From: Zanthoxylum bungeanum
Taxonomy: Eukaryota > Streptophyta > Magnoliopsida > Sapindales > Rutaceae
Assembly (NCBI GenBank): GCA_019454045.1
Contig: SKCR01025323.1
Coordinates: 186,001 to 250,000 of the forward strand
Reading direction: 5' to 3'
Length of the DNA stretch: 64,000 nucleotides
Positions 9,691-23,000 of this stretch are shown here, in pieces (within the stretch, counting starts at the first letter, position 1; the number at the start of each line of letters is the position of its first letter). Below the pieces are notes generated by a model. It worked only from the letters and a program-made list of their open reading frames with translations, had not been told where the DNA came from and ran no database searches. The translations under genes were made by a program, and so were the position numbers.

Positions 9691-12460
9691 AACATCTCAA
9701 AGAGCTTATATAATGTTAACCATGGCAGGTTCTTCATGTAACAAACCCATCTTCAATGTAAAAGTCTTGAAGATAGTATTGGTAGTCTTGGTCATCGTCT
9801 CATTTACAAGTCCAAACATTGTTTCCTTGATTTCTTTAGCCCTAGACCTTGTGATAGGTCCCACTGGTACCCGTAAAGGATCATTGACTTGTCGTTCTGT
9901 TGCAACTTCTCATTGAATCTCATCATTGCCCATCTCCTCAAAAGGATTCATCCTCGAATCTGCATCAAATAAAGATAATTCAGAAATATTAAGTGTAGCA
10001 GAGACTTGATACTCACTAGGAATATCCACTTTATAAGCGTTATCATTAATACGTTCAAGAACATGAAAAGGTCAATCGTCACAAGGTAACAACTTGGACT
10101 TCCTTTGTTGTGGAAACGGCTCCTTACGCAAATGCACCCAAACCCAATCTCCAGGTTCAAATTGTACGTGTCTTATTCATTTGTTGGCCTTAGATGCATT
10201 TATCTTATTCTTTACTTCAATGTGTAAACGTTTATTCTCATGGATTTGTTTGACAAGTTTAGTCTTTCTTTTTCCATCCAAATTCGTTCTCTCATCAACA
10301 TGCAAAGGTACAATATCCAAATGAGTAGTAGATTAAACCCATACACAACTTCAAAAGGAGAATATGAAGTGGTAGAATGAATGCTCGTATTATATTGCAA
10401 ATTCTATAAATGGTTAATATGCCTCCCAAGACTTCAAATTCTTACTAACAATAGTACGTAATAGTTGTGACAAAGTCCTATTCACTACCTCTGTTTGCCC
10501 ATCCGTTTGTGGATGACAAGTAGTATAAAATAATAACTTAGTTCCTAATTTACCCCACAAAATATTCCAAAAGTAGCTTAAGAACTTAACATCACAATCA
10601 GAAAACAATACTCATTGGAACACCATAGAGACGTACTATCTCCCTAAAGAACAACTCAGCGATATTAGTGGCATCATCTGTCTTAGAGCTTGCAATGAAA
10701 TGTGTCATCTTGTTAAACCTATCCACTACCATAAAAATTGAGTCCTTACCCCTCTTAGTCTTCGGAAACCCAAAAATAAAATCCATAGAAATCTCAACCC
10801 ACGGTTCCCTAGGTACTGACAAATGAGTATACAAACGATGAGGTAAAACCTTGGATTTGGCCTTACACGTAATATATCTATCACACATACACATGACATC
10901 TTTTTCATCCTAGCTAATAAAAATGCTCACTCAAAATACCTAAGGCCTTAACTATCCCCAAAATGTCTCATAAGTTCCCCAATATGTGCCTCACGCACTA
11001 ACACTCACACATAGAACAAGATGGAATGCACAACTTACCATAATTAAACAAATACCCCTCATGCTTATAAAATTTCCCATATGCACCCTTACTATAATTT
11101 TCAAACAAATCATGCAAATCCACATCAGATGCATACAAGTCTTTAATAAATTCAAATTCAAGTAATTGAGCATTCAAAGAGTTCAGAAATGTATATCTGC
11201 GAGACAATGCATCAACAACTATAATTTCCTTACCTTGCTTGTAGCGAATGACACATGGAAAAGACTCTACAAACTTCATCCACATAGCATGACACTTATT
11301 CAACTTACCTTGATTTTTGATGTTCTTGAGTGATTCGTGGTCAGTATGTTTCACGAATTCCTTGGGCCATAAGTAGTACTACCAAGTCTCCAAAGCTCTC
11401 ACTAAAGCATAAAATTCCTTATCGTACGTAGGGCACTTCAAGGATGCCCAATTGAGCAATTCACTAAAATAAACAATCGACCTCCTCTCATGCATCAATG
11501 TTGCACCGATTCCTATCCTTGAAGCATCACGCTTAATCTCGAAAGTTTGATTAAAATTAGGTAAAGTAAGTATAAGTGCAGTGCATAAACGTTCCTTAGG
11601 TAAAGCAAATGCTTCTTCTTGTTCCTTACCCCAATAAAAAGCAACATTTTTCTTTATTACCTCGGTGAGTGGTGCAGCTATAGTATTGAAATCTTTCACA
11701 AAATTCCTATAAAAGCTAGTTAAACCATGAAAGCTCCTAACCTTTGTTGCTCTCATAGGTGTCACCCAATCTTTGATTCAATTCCCTGTCCACTAACAAC
11801 ATATCCAAGAAACACCACTTTCTCCATAAAAAAAATGAGCATTTCTTGAAGTTAGCATACAATGACTCTTGACGCAAAACAGTAAATATACTATGCAAGT
11901 GTTTTATATGTTCATCTAGATTCGTGCTGTACACTAGTAGACAACCATAAATTTACCTATGAATGGTCGCAAGACATGATTTATAAGTCGTATAAAGGTA
12001 ATAGGTGCATTAGTAAGAATAAATGACACAACTAACCATCATACATTCCTTACTTAGTCTTAAATGAAAATTTACATTCATTGTTTTCATGCATGCGAAT
12101 CTGGTGGTAACCACTCTTTAAATCAATCTTAGAGAATATTCTATTACCATTTAACTCATCTAACCTAGGAATATGACAATACTTTACCGTTATATTGTTC
12201 ACAGCTCGGAAATTTACACACATCTTCCAAGTTCCATCATTCTTTAGTACTAAAATTACTGATATCGCACAAAGACTCATGCTCTCCCTCACGTACCATT
12301 TGCTCATCAAATCTTCGACTTGCCTATGAAGTTCCTATTCTCCTCGGGATTACATCTATAGGCGGACCGGTTAGGTATAACAGCTTCTGGTACGAAATCA
12401 ATCTAGTGCTCAATATCTTGTATTGGTGGTAACCTACTAGGTCACGTAAATTCGCCCTTC
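9691..12460 (-). pseudogene. Ty3/gypsy pol pseudogene (RT, RNase H, integrase)
   Basis: Going leftwards the order is RT, RNase H, integrase, the Ty3/gypsy order. RT includes KIDLKSGYHQIRMHE (12050-12310) and the YSTNLDEHIKHL block (about 11930). RNase H includes [20 protein letters not shown], an [16 protein letters not shown] segment and [15 protein letters not shown] (11379-11765). Integrase includes [20 protein letters not shown], then SDCDVKF and [15 protein letters not shown], giving the D, D and E positions. The pol tail ends near 9690. Many stops and frameshifts occur (for example a one-base shift at 10598-10608), and gag and protease are not recognisable to the right of 12460. No chromodomain is seen. 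Reina-like clade membership is a guess from residue style. The element cannot be autonomous. Confidence 0.92.
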
Positions 12461-12799
12461 TTACTAATTAAACTGGCTCACCAAGTATTCCTATTGCCAC
12501 AAGGGAAATCTAAGCCTATAGGAAACCTTAGGTCACATAAATAATAGTAAATAGCATGGAGTTAAACAAGTTTGCAGGAAGAGGAAATAAAGAAAACAAA
12601 CACAATTAATTCGCTAAAAACAAACTTGACAATAATAGAATTAAAGAAAATAAAACTGAAAACACCATAAAATTGTCAGAAGAAACTGAAACTGATTTTT
12701 TTTTTTGATTTTTTTGAATTTCTTTGACTCTAATACGGAATCAAGAAAAACGCAAGAAGATTAAAGATATAACCTTATCTATGGAGCATAAGTTTTGAT
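12461..12799. other. Degenerate internal region and primer site of the gypsy element
   Basis: No coding is recognised. At about 12787-12812 the minus strand reads TTGATATCAAAACTTATGC, a degraded match to the initiator-tRNA-Met primer site. This places the inner boundary of the right LTR near 12800. Confidence 0.4.
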
Positions 12800-13152
12800 A
12801 TCAACTTATGCTAACCCGACAAGAACTCGCTTTGCGAACCCACAAATAAATCAGGCAAATCCCAAGAACGCCACTACGATCAAGAATGGATGACTAAAAA
12901 CCGCTGAGAACCTGTCCCAAGAACCCAAGTTGTAAGATCACGCCACAAAGAGTTGCAAGCTCTTTGATGAGTTTAAATTCTTGAAGTTTAAGACCAAGAC
13001 GAGAACCAGCTCTTAAAATCTCGAATTTTATTAAAAATCAAAAAGTGCCCAAATTAATGACACAATGTAGCTTATATAGCAAACAAATGAAAACCCTAAA
13101 AGGCAATTTAATAGGAATTCTAATTTAATAAGTTAAAGTGGAGCCCACTCAA
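12800..13152 (-). mobile_element. 5' LTR of the gypsy element, inner part (continues at 32507)
   Basis: This segment and 32507-33065 form one LTR once Copia-1 is removed. The flanks of Copia-1 carry the same five bases, CTCAA, at 13148-13152 and 32507-32511. The joined sequence aligns with the LTR copy at 9373-9690. Confidence 0.75.
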
Positions 13153-15130
13153 TGTTGGACAGTTATGACCCATAACATCACTATTTGTACAGATCATGGT
13201 GTTGTTGTACAAATTAACTATGTGACAAAGGAAATTGCTCTTTTATCATTTGTGATTAGATCACCAAGATATATAAATGATGAAAGGTCCATATGATTAG
13301 TTCCGGATTGAGATGATATGAGACACTATCAATCCATAAAGGTTTAATCATTAAATATCCCTAGTCGTAGTATTATCGAGATTGGACATCGATAATGCAG
13401 AATATACTAGTATTGCACTTGTGCGCGTTGTGGGAGCATAACGGCATAGTTCTCATATATTTGGGTATAGGATACTCATGCAAGTGTAATAGGAGGTTGT
13501 GTTTTACCGATGGTACGGAAAACAGCTTCGCTTTGGATAGACCCCTCGGAATTCCATTGGTAGTATGACTATGTGTCTATGGAAGTCTGAATCAGGGTAG
13601 GCGTATTTGGTCTTAACCTGAGACTTACACCGCTAATACTTGCGACAATCAATATACTTTGGTTTTGGTCGTCCAGGGATTTAACAGGTTCTGTGTACAC
13701 CTCTTCTGGGTATATTGAGAATCGTAGTGTATTGGGTGTGATGTCGAGATGGAAGTATCACTCCAGTCATAGTGGAGATGATGATAACGTAGGATACATA
13801 ACTCGTTCTCTTATATGCTGCAGCTATCGGGATATTATGACTAGGTCATGTTTATCCGATTATAGAGACTAGTTACCAAAGATCCGATATGTGCTTCGTA
13901 CGGGGCAGACACATTTCCAGCCCCAGGCCTTGCACGTGACATCCGATACTGGATCGAAATACGCAATACTACGTATACTACGCCTGATATAGATCGCATA
14001 TTCCAGTAGGAATATTTCTGGAGAATTGCGTAGGCATGATGCTTTGCTAGAATCCAACCATGTCTTGTAAATCGGTATAAACGTAGTACTAGGTACTTAC
14101 GTGTTCGGATAGTCCGACGACCGGATTTACTGCCAACATATCCGGGGATCTCATGGGTCGCTTCCCGAAGATTCACCGATGACGTATGACTCGCACTTTA
14201 TTAATCTAGGATTAATTAGATGAGAGATAAAATTAATCTGGGATTAATTACCGAGATATTTTATCTGGGATAAAATATTTATTAAAGAGAGAAAATGATT
14301 AATTTGGAATTAATCGAGAAAATAATATATTCGATATATTATACGAAATTGGATTTCGACGCAGAATTAAATTTAGAATTTAATTCGGGCGAACGAGTTA
14401 ATTTAGAATTAATTCGCTAGCGATGTGAATAGTGATTTTGCTAGGCATAATTATTTAATTACGTCACAATGGAAAATTCGTTAATTCGGAATTATCGAAC
14501 TCGAGCCCGGGAATGTTTGCGGGCGCACTCGCATTGCGAATTTAAGTTCGGCCCACAAGTCACATCAAGCGTCACATCAACTAGTTAACTTGGTTGCTTT
14601 AAAGTGATGGAAGTTGTTATTTGGTGAAAGAGTGTAAAACACTCAAGTGTGTAAATGTTGAATGACTTTTACCAAATCAAGGATTTGGTATATCATTAAA
14701 TTTATTTTGATTTTGGAAATCACATTTTACAACACACTCTCTCTTCTTCCTTCTTCCCTCTCTCACGCCCAAAGGGCTGTTTTTTCTTCTTCTTTCACTG
14801 CAATTGTCGTGAGATGTAGGAGATGCATATGAAGTTTTGCGGCAAAATTTCCGGAGTGCTAGCACGCTTTAGGAGTCTTGCGAAGGTGATAAAGAACCTC
14901 ACCCTTGAGCATGGAATCACATCACAAAGCTTGGAGCTTGGAGGATCACCATCGCCGAATTTTTGGAGCACAAAGATTGATGATTGCCGAGAGTTCAAAG
15001 GGCATAAAAAGCTTTGTTGTTCCTCGCATCGCAAAAGCCGTTCATTGTAAGTATTCCGTAACTTCTTTGAGTATTCGCACATGAGTTTCATTGCTTGATT
15101 TGATCTCGGTTAGACCGTAGAAACCCAACA
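13153..15130 (+). mobile_element. Copia-1 5' LTR
   Basis: Starts TGTTGGACAG and ends AACCCAACA, 1978 bases. The partner LTR is at 30548-32506; I counted roughly 70 substitutions by eye (near 4%) plus an 18-base indel. The primer site starts two bases after the end. ORFs inside (for example 14823-15050) recur in the partner LTR but drift like non-coding DNA. Confidence 0.96.
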
Positions 15131-15131
15131 A

Positions 15132-15143
15132 TGGTATCAGAGC
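15132..15143 (+). other. Copia-1 primer binding site
   Basis: TGGTATCAGAGC, complementary to the 3' end of plant initiator tRNA-Met, immediately downstream of the 5' LTR. Confidence 0.95.
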
Positions 15144-17836
15144 GAGGTTGAGCATGAAACTTGAATTTATGGTTAAAATTGGGTAAATTGTATTTGAGCA
15201 TGATTTGATAAAATTACTTGATTGAGTATGCTTAAATGACGTTTAATTGAAGTTGTATTAGATCAATTTCATGAAAAGTTGATTGGACCAATTTTTGCCC
15301 AAATCTTAGGCTTGGCCGAGAGTTTCAATGCCCTATGTCATGGTGATTTTTTGATTTTTGATTCATTGGATGAGTTGAAATCAATTGGAAATTGTTGATT
15401 TTAGAATTAATTGGATTGAATTTGAAATTGGACTAAATTCCCTAAAATGCCGAGACAAAGAAAGCATGGAAAATGATTGATTTTTGATTAAAATGTGTTG
15501 GACATGTTTTGATGTTAATGAGCATAATTAATTGTACAAATTGGTGTTTTGGAAATGTTAATTTGGGTAATTAATTATGGCATACACTTTGGTTAATTAA
15601 GTTATGAAATTTGGAATTTGGTAATTTAATTAATTGGGCCTATTTCGGAAATTGGGCTTGTAAAGTTGTAATTGGGCTTAATGGGCTTGGTTGTACCAAG
15701 TTAGGTTTAGGCTAAATTGGTTGGATCCAATTGGGCCCAAAACCATATCCATAAAGTCCAAATATGACTTAAATGGACCTTTAATTTTCATTGGGCATAA
15801 TGGGCCAAAATTGGTTTCTTGGCAAATAAGGGTGATTCCTTAAATGGGCTTTGGTATTTGGGTTTGACCCAATTAACCAAAAGTCCATGCCTTAGAAATT
15901 AATTAAAAGCCCATTGGACTTTAAATTAAATTGACATTGGATGTTAATCGGGCTTTGAGACCCGTAACGATTAGATTTGGAATCTAAGTCGTAAATGTAC
16001 ATTAAAAAGTGTAGATATTTAATTTGGAATTAAATAAATGAGTTAGTATTAAATACAAATTAAAATGGATTTAATATTGTAGTTTAATTTAATTCAAGAA
16101 TTCGTACTTTGAGTACTTATTCGCAAAACAAGTTTAACTCGTGCAAAATCAAATCGTTGTTTGAACATTGGATGGTCATTAATATTCAGATTAATTAATT
16201 GGATTAGATTGATTGATAACATGCTTGTGTGAATACATGGTTGCGATGTATGAATAATTTATATCGGATGGATATTAGATGGGTGAGGCAATTTTGGAAA
16301 TTGTTGTAATAAATTTAGAATTCATTAATTGGACCTGCGTGTCCAGCCTATTACCTCCTTACTCTTTGTATTTCTCTTCTCACCTATTCCCCTCAATGTA
16401 AATGAGGTTTCTTTAGAAGTGTTATGTAATCGGGTAGAAGTAATATTTGTGCTAGCTGGAGAGAGGAAAGAGAGATATTTGTTCTAGGAACAATGTTTAA
16501 GTATCCATCCGCATATCATTATTATTTTTTTATATGCGCCTTATTATGTGTTTAGAATGCATGTTTAAGGGTGTATGATGATGAGACCTAACAAAGATAA
16601 TTAATTGGTTGCCAATTACACGCGAAAAACCCTCACTACATATTAAGCGTTTTTCCTTCCATTGAGTGATTCTTACTCAAGATCCAAGACTGGCATTGGT
16701 TTGTTGGCCAAAGTCAAGGCCTTTGTCCGTCGATGATGTGTTTGAATCATGAAGGCTTTATTCCATAACGGTGTCTTGTCCAAGTTGTGATTTGTTGGCC
16801 AAAGTCAAGATCACTTCTTGTCTATCGACATTGATTACGAAGCTTTCCAAGGTCAATGGGTTCCGCTTAACTGGGATCACTAAGTTTGTTATGCCGAAGC
16901 CAAGGCTTAGTTGATTCAGAGGAAAAAGGTTAGGCAATATATTGGATATATTGGCATATATAAGATATATGTTTCGGACTTGGATGTCCACCTACTAGAT
17001 CTAGGAATTGGATGAGATCCAATTGATCTTAGAGATCTACCTAGTTAATTATCATACAATTTGTTGGCCAAAGTCAAGATTGTGTGTTATTTAACGGGAT
17101 CCTAGCCCACTAGGAAACAAGGTTTCCCGAGTACTCAACAGAGGGTTAGAGGCTCGCCGAAAAATAGTGGGAGGCAAGTATTAAATTTGCAATATTTGTT
17201 TAGTTACTTGCCATACGCGCTCATTTCAAATATTTCGTTAAATAAATTATTTATTATTTGTACTAATATTTAATCGTTGTTTTTAATTAAACAGTTGGAC
17301 TGTATTCAAACTATTTCAATTAATAGTTGATTTTATAATTGGATTATAGTAATCAATATAATTGAATTTAACACATTAAATTATAGTTGATTATATAGTT
17401 GGACTATAGTAATCATTATAATCAATAGTACCTAAAATCGTTGATTAAATAGTTGGACTATTAGAATCAAGATAATTGAAAGATTAGTGTTTAAAACATA
17501 ATCCAGGGTGAAAATGTATTTAAACGACTTTAATTTTCAAATTGGGAATAATGAATCAGGATAGTCCTGAAAACTGAGAAGTTACTTTATTTGATAAAAT
17601 AACGTCTTAGGCCTAAGCCTGAAGTTAAGCAAATAGTAGAACATGATATTTGGAATATTCATGTGATGATAACTTTAGTGCTTAATCCATTAAGCTTGCC
17701 AAATAGACTCCTTAATTTCTTAATAAGAAGTAAGGATTAGATCCTTATAGTATGATATTGAAATTGAAGGATCTTCATAGATCTATCCTTAGATCTTAGA
17801 AGTACTAAATTACAATAGTAAACTCTTGGAGAGTTA
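15144..17836 (+). other. Copia-1 long leader, no recognisable gag N-terminal region
   Basis: About 2.7 kb of AT-rich DNA separates the primer site from the first recognisable coding. It contains four spaced hairpins with a shared loop (16680-17090) and, near 17280-17480, several words related to GTTGGACTATAGTAATCA. A comparable leader occurs in Copia-3. I cannot recognise the gag capsid region in any frame. Either gag is strongly decayed or this lineage has an unusually long leader. Confidence 0.6.
16687..17090 (+). repeat. Four leader hairpins with shared loop TTTGTTGGCCAAAGTCAAG (Copia-1)
   Basis: The loop word occurs at 16700-16718, 16791-16809, 16885-16904 (diverged) and 17060-17078. Flanking arms pair: CAAGTTGTGAT with ATCACTTCTTG around the second (9 of 11 pairs), ATCACTAAG with CTTAGTTGAT around the third (one bulge), ATCATACAAT with ATTGTGTGTT around the fourth (one wobble, one mismatch), and weaker pairing around the first. 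Three loops contain the palindrome TTGGCCAA. Counterparts in Copia-3 have compensating base changes. Confidence 0.75.
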
Positions 17837-18951
17837 ATGGGTATACTCAAGGAGACAAAGCCAGAGTTTGCAATAAGGCAAGAAGCGCAAGGCGCACCTT
17901 ACTTCGATATTCTAGAAGGCCAAGGCTTGGCCAAAGGCTTCTGGAGTGTGGAAAAGGGGCAAAGGCAAAGTCATTATAATCTTATGGGAAGACAAAGGAC
18001 AAATCCCAAGATATCTGCCAAAACTGTGGAAAACGGGGTCACTGGAAGCGTGACTGCCGTATGGACATGGAATACATAAAGGAAGTGAAGACGATGCAAG
18101 GCTCCGGCTTCAAATATGTTTGTCATAAACATGTTCACTACTAGTATTAAAATTGGATTTTAGATACTAAATATGGTACATAAATATGTACTGTTGTGCA
18201 GAATCTGCTATAAGCAGGAAACTGACTTCAGATGAGATTGATCTGCGAATCGGAAACGGGACGAAAGTCGTTGTTTTAACCGTAGATACCTAAGCTTAGG
18301 AACTACCCTTATGGTATGTAATTAAATTAGGAAACTGTTACAATGTAACTGGTTTGACTAGAAACATTATCTCTATATCAGGGTTTAACCCGTTGCGGGT
18401 ATACCTTTATATTCTAGAACACTAAAGTGTTTTATTAGATAAAGATGATATTGAGATAAACACATTAAATGTGAATAACAGTATTTATATTTTGAATATA
18501 AATAAATCTCGAACATATGACATGACAAACAAATAGCTCAAACTGAGTTAATCAGTTGAGACTTATATGTGGCATTGTTGTCTGTGACACAATTAACAAG
18601 ACTCGTATATCCACACTTTCAAAGAGTGGATACTAGGACGGATTTGATTCTATTCAAATGATGTCTACGAATCTAGTTTATTGGGCAAAGTGTCTAAAAC
18701 ACTTTTACTTGGTAAAAGTGCAAGTGCCATCGATCTGTTAGCCCTTGTTCATAGTGACGTAAGTGGGCCCATGTCTAGCTAAGCTAGAGGTGGATATGAA
18801 TGTTTCGTGACCTTTACGGATGTGGCATCGTGTTATGGTTATGTGTTTCTTTTGAAACACAAATAGAAAACTTTAACAGTTTCGACACGAAGTAGACAAA
18901 CAGATCAGCTAAAGTATTAAAACTTTCACGGTTAGACCATGATGAAAATAC
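17837..18951 (+). pseudogene. Copia-1 gag end, protease and integrase (left part), broken
   Basis: A zinc knuckle CQNCGKRGHWKRDC is encoded at about 18015-18060 (pattern CX2CX4HX4C). Next comes a protease start reading WILDTKYGT with the active-site region mutated, then the pre-integrase segment around YMWHCCL (18570) and the integrase entry HSDVSGPMS and ECFVTFTDVASCYGYVF (18750-18850). The frame contains many stops, so this is not translatable as one protein. The coding is cut at 18951 by Copia-2 and resumes at 28489 (target duplication AATAC). The domain order is that of Ty1/Copia. Confidence 0.88.
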
Positions 18952-21357
18952 TGTTGGGGTTGGTGCTCAGAGCGCCAATTCCCGGTTGTATTTATTTTGA
19001 ATACTTCTGTAAAACATTATTATTATGAATAATATATGCAGTTTCTATAATATAATCTATCTTTTTATATGGTAAAGACGTAATGACTTTAGAATGATTA
19101 GTTATGGTACTGTTGCAAAAGCGTCGCAACTGACATTGAGTAGTATCATGATGTTGTCATTCTCAGACTGTTCCTGGTCAAGGTTTACACTACTTGGTCA
19201 GTATAGTAAACCCGTTGAGACCAGTACATGTCGTATACTGGAATATATGATTCCAATGGTTTCTCAATGAACCATTAGTCTTGGAGACTAGTATAGACGT
19301 GTAGGTGTTTATAGCAGATAAACACTGAACGACTCACTGAAGATTCTTAATGGATGGTACACCAACGTCAATAATAGTCTTCTCGGGTTGAGTAGCACTT
19401 GTGATTCTTAGACTTGAGATGCCATTGTGGGCACATGAGACATCTTCTACACGTAGATGGCAGTCACGTCACTGATCTATTTAGATCAGACCTCCGCCTG
19501 TTCGTTAGGTGTAGATAGATCCTCAGGGTGTCCTATGCGTATCAAGATAGGATCCATCAGTTTTGTGTACCAGAGCATAGGTAGTCCATATGATTAGCAA
19601 TCAGATAAAACCATGGGCCCGTGGTAAAGTTTAGAAGCTAGTTCTAAACATTCTTTTAGAGATTGCTAATAGAATAGTCGACTGGATAATCCCCATAGAG
19701 ATTTGACGTTAACATCTATATCTCTGGGATTTATCCGGATACCTGTGACGGAGGAATTATACATTTGCCATGACCTCGACCTGTATGGTTCAGCGAGATT
19801 ATCCGTGATCGTCATAATTTACGGGTGGATAAATTATGGACACGAAATTTGATTTCGTGACGGATATACCTGAATCCAAAGAGTCTCAATAATGAAATAT
19901 ACTCGTAGAGCACTAGAGCAACAAATATAAATAATGTTGATTTTTTATAAAGTCGTTTAAAGGTTAAACGCAAAATACATGCTAAAGGGACCCGCTAGTC
20001 ATTTGATTAATTATTGTGTATTTACATTTAATACTTGATTAATTTAAATACACATTAATTAATAGTCAAATTGAGATATTTGACTTATATCCTAAATGAA
20101 TATATGTATTTAATATTTAATGTAAATATAATACATATATTTAATATATTTGTATTTAATTAATTAATTAATTATTTAATTGTTAAATGATTAAATTAAT
20201 TAAAATATAAATATCTTAATATTTGGATATTTGGTTTAAATGATTAAGTTGCCTTTGTTGACTTAATATAAATATCTATAAAGTTTTATTTAGATATTTA
20301 ATCAAGTTGATCAAATTTATGTTAAATGAAAATGAAATTAATATTCTTGTATTTGGCTTGGCCAAATTCGGCCAAGGATAAAGTGTAACAAGTATATATT
20401 GTTTTCATTTCATTTCACTTTCTAACCTAATACACTTTTACAAAAACTCCATTAAAGAAACAAGAGAAGCAAGTGAGGAAGAAAAGAAGAAACTAAAGAA
20501 AAAGCTTGGATTTAGTAAGTTTTTCCAACTTACTATTAGATAAGAAAATGTTCCTTATGATCTAGGCAACATCTTGTGATGTTCTTAAGTTATTATTTTC
20601 TATATTCTTTGTGTTTTTGATGAATGGAAGTTTGATGGAAGTGTTGAGCATGTATAATGATGGAAGCTTATGACTATTGTAGTGATAAGTATTCTTTTAT
20701 GGTTTTGGAAACCTTGTTGCTAATCTAGAGTTTTTGACCTACTCTTAGATGACCTATATTTGATCTTGAGTTGTTTCATTGTGTTGAGACTTTGATTGGA
20801 TGAAAGAATGATGATTAAAGTAATTGATTTAAACTATTTGGTCCAATTTGTCCAATTTGAAGAAATTGAAAAATTAGGGTTGATGACCAATTCCAAATTT
20901 GGGGCTTTTCATATATGTTGTGTATTTGGATGTGTATATGATGCATATAAAGTTTCATGTTGATTGGATTACATCTTGATGTGTTTTGATGCATGAAATG
21001 ACAAAATGCACAAACCCCCCTAATGGAGGCTCTCGGCCAAGTGAGGGAAATTTGGGGATTTTGGTTGCCTTGGTGTTTTGATGTTTTGAATATGCTAAGT
21101 TCATCTTAGAAATGATTTAGAATCATTCAAAATTGATTTGATCAATTTCGGACTAAGATGGACAAAAATACCAAGTAAGGGTAATTCGGTAAATTCACTT
21201 AAATATGATTTATTGAATTTTATTTCATAATTTGATTATTGGAATATTAAATAAATATGTTTATTTAATTAATCCGAGAAAAAGTTTTGAAATCGGAAAA
21301 TTTGATTTTCCACCGCTTCCGCTGCGTTACCAGATTTACCCCCTAAAAACCCCTACA
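18952..21357 (+). mobile_element. Copia-2 5' LTR
   Basis: Starts TGTTGGGGTTGG and ends CCCCTACA, 2406 bases. Preceded by target duplication AATAC (18947-18951). The partner is at 26082-28483; I counted about 45 substitutions by eye (near 2%), so this is a younger insertion than Copia-1. Confidence 0.97.
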
Positions 21358-21360
21358 AAA

Positions 21361-21372
21361 TGGTATCAGAGC
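21361..21372 (+). other. Copia-2 primer binding site
   Basis: TGGTATCAGAGC, three bases after the 5' LTR; initiator tRNA-Met type. Confidence 0.95.
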
Positions 21373-22120
21373 GAGTCTGATTCTAGGCCCCCTAAAATGA
21401 TTAGCTTTAATTAAATCAATGTTTAATCATATTTTCTTGACTTTATGCATGCTTATTAGAATCTAATTTGATTAGATTTAGGGTGTATGACACTTAGCGG
21501 AAAATCCCTGATTAATAAGGTTTTAATGTAATTATGTATTTGATGCATGTTATGTGGTCCGTCTTGTCAATACGGTTTATGAATACTTCTTTGTGACTAC
21601 ATCCGAGAACGTGCCTCTTCTGTGAGGGTGTAGCCGATAGAGATTTATTTATACCGGATGTATATAAGATACTAGATAAATTCAAGCGAAAGCAGAATTC
21701 TGAACGTGCCCTAGCTGTCAGGATTACGTAAGTAACTTGAGTTTATCATTGACGAGTTTAACCTTGGTACGTCTCCTTGTGGGCCTGCCTTCGCAGCGAC
21801 AACGAGAAACGACCAGGACCGGAAACCCAGGAGTCACTATTGAGTGATTGACAAATGAGTTATCTACCTGATGAATATACATAGGCGAGACCGTGCCTCT
21901 GCTGTGAGCTGAAATATATTCACGGGATCCACTTTTCACTATTTGTATTTAATTTAAATATTAAATCTTTGTCTTCTGTTTGGGGACTACAATATTGCAT
22001 GATTTAGTGGGATGGGCATTTTTAGATTAAAAATCCATGATCTAGTTTATGCTTTTGATATTATATGAAACTGCTTAATTTCTGCTAACCGTTTTTCGTG
22101 ATCTATATGATAGATTGGCG
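21373..22120 (+). other. Copia-2 leader, no gene
   Basis: Untranslated leader between primer site and gag ATG. I saw no copy of the TTGGCCAA hairpins found in the Copia-1 leader. Confidence 0.7.
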
Positions 22121-23000
22121 ATGGCGGGACAATCCACAAATCAGTTTGCGCGTATGCTTGATGCGAACAAACTGAAAGGCGCTGAGAACTTCGCTGACTG
22201 GGAATTGGATTTGAGGATTGTCCTCGATTCCGAAAAGCTGGGATATGTTCTTGAGGGTCTGTTGGCCCTTGCTGTGGGTGCGGATGCTTCGGAGGAGGAA
22301 CGCCAAGTTTTTGAAACTTGGAAGGATGATGATTTAAGGGTTAAATCATACATCCTTAGTTCACTGTCTCCGAAACTCAAGAAACAATACTATGGTATGC
22401 TAGATTCCTATAGTATGATGACACGATTGAGACAATCGTTTGAGAACCAAGAACAAGTGATTGTTCACAAAGTCGCAATGGAACTGTTCCATGCTCGTCT
22501 GGATGAGGGGCAAGATGTTAGCCCACATGTTCTTCAGATGATCGATTTGATCGATCAGCTGAGGCAACATAATCTCATCTTGAATGACATTCTCGGTAGG
22601 AGTGTTATTCTTGGTTCGCTTCCAGCTTCATATCGCCAGTTCTTGATGTACTTCAACATGAATGGGACTGTCTGTACCTACCATGAGCTACATAGGATGT
22701 TGCTCACGGCATAAGAGGACCTTAAGAAGGGAGTACCGACTCGCCCTCCTAGAACTACTTCTCTTTCTGCTTCTTCCCAAAGATGGTCCAAGGGAAAGAA
22801 GAAGAAAGGAAAGAAGAAGAAGGCTTTTGGTCCTCAACAACAGGCGAAGATTGCTAAGCCCAAGAGGGCTTCTAAAGACAAATGCCACCACTGCGGCAAA
22901 GTCGGGCATTGGAAAAGGAACTGTCCTGATTACATCGCCCAGCTGAGGAGAGATAGAGCATCTACATCAGGTACATTTATTTTTCCAGTTATTGATTTAT
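22121..23000 (+). pseudogene. Copia-2 gag (one in-frame stop)
   Basis: The ATG at 22121 begins MAGQSTNQFARMLDANKL; an upstream in-frame TTG at 22115 was rejected as start. The gag capsid part runs to an in-frame TAA at 22712-22714, with typical Copia segments (NFADWELDLRIVL, LPASYRQFLMYFNM). Beyond the stop the same frame continues through a lysine-rich linker to the zinc knuckle CHHCGKVGHWKRNC (about 22880-22925). Near 22990-23005 the frame shifts by one base at the gag/protease boundary. Gag packages the element RNA into cytoplasmic particles. Apart from the stop it is well preserved, consistent with a young insertion. Confidence 0.93.

Noticed and set aside
13841..14176. A 111-codon minus-strand frame, repeated at 31236-31571
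   Set aside because: It lies inside both LTRs of Copia-1, has no recognisable domain, and its similarity is explained by LTR duplication.
14823..15050. A 75-codon frame near the end of the Copia-1 5' LTR, repeated at 32199-32426
   Set aside because: It recurs only because both LTRs contain it. The two versions differ by missense changes without codon-position bias, and no family is recognised.
15132..15143. tRNA-like match
   Set aside because: This is a primer binding site complementary to a tRNA end, not a tRNA gene. No cloverleaf tRNA was found in the window.
22115..22120. TTG as a gag start six bases before the ATG
   Set aside because: Plant Copia gag uses ATG, and MAGQ at 22121 is the natural start.
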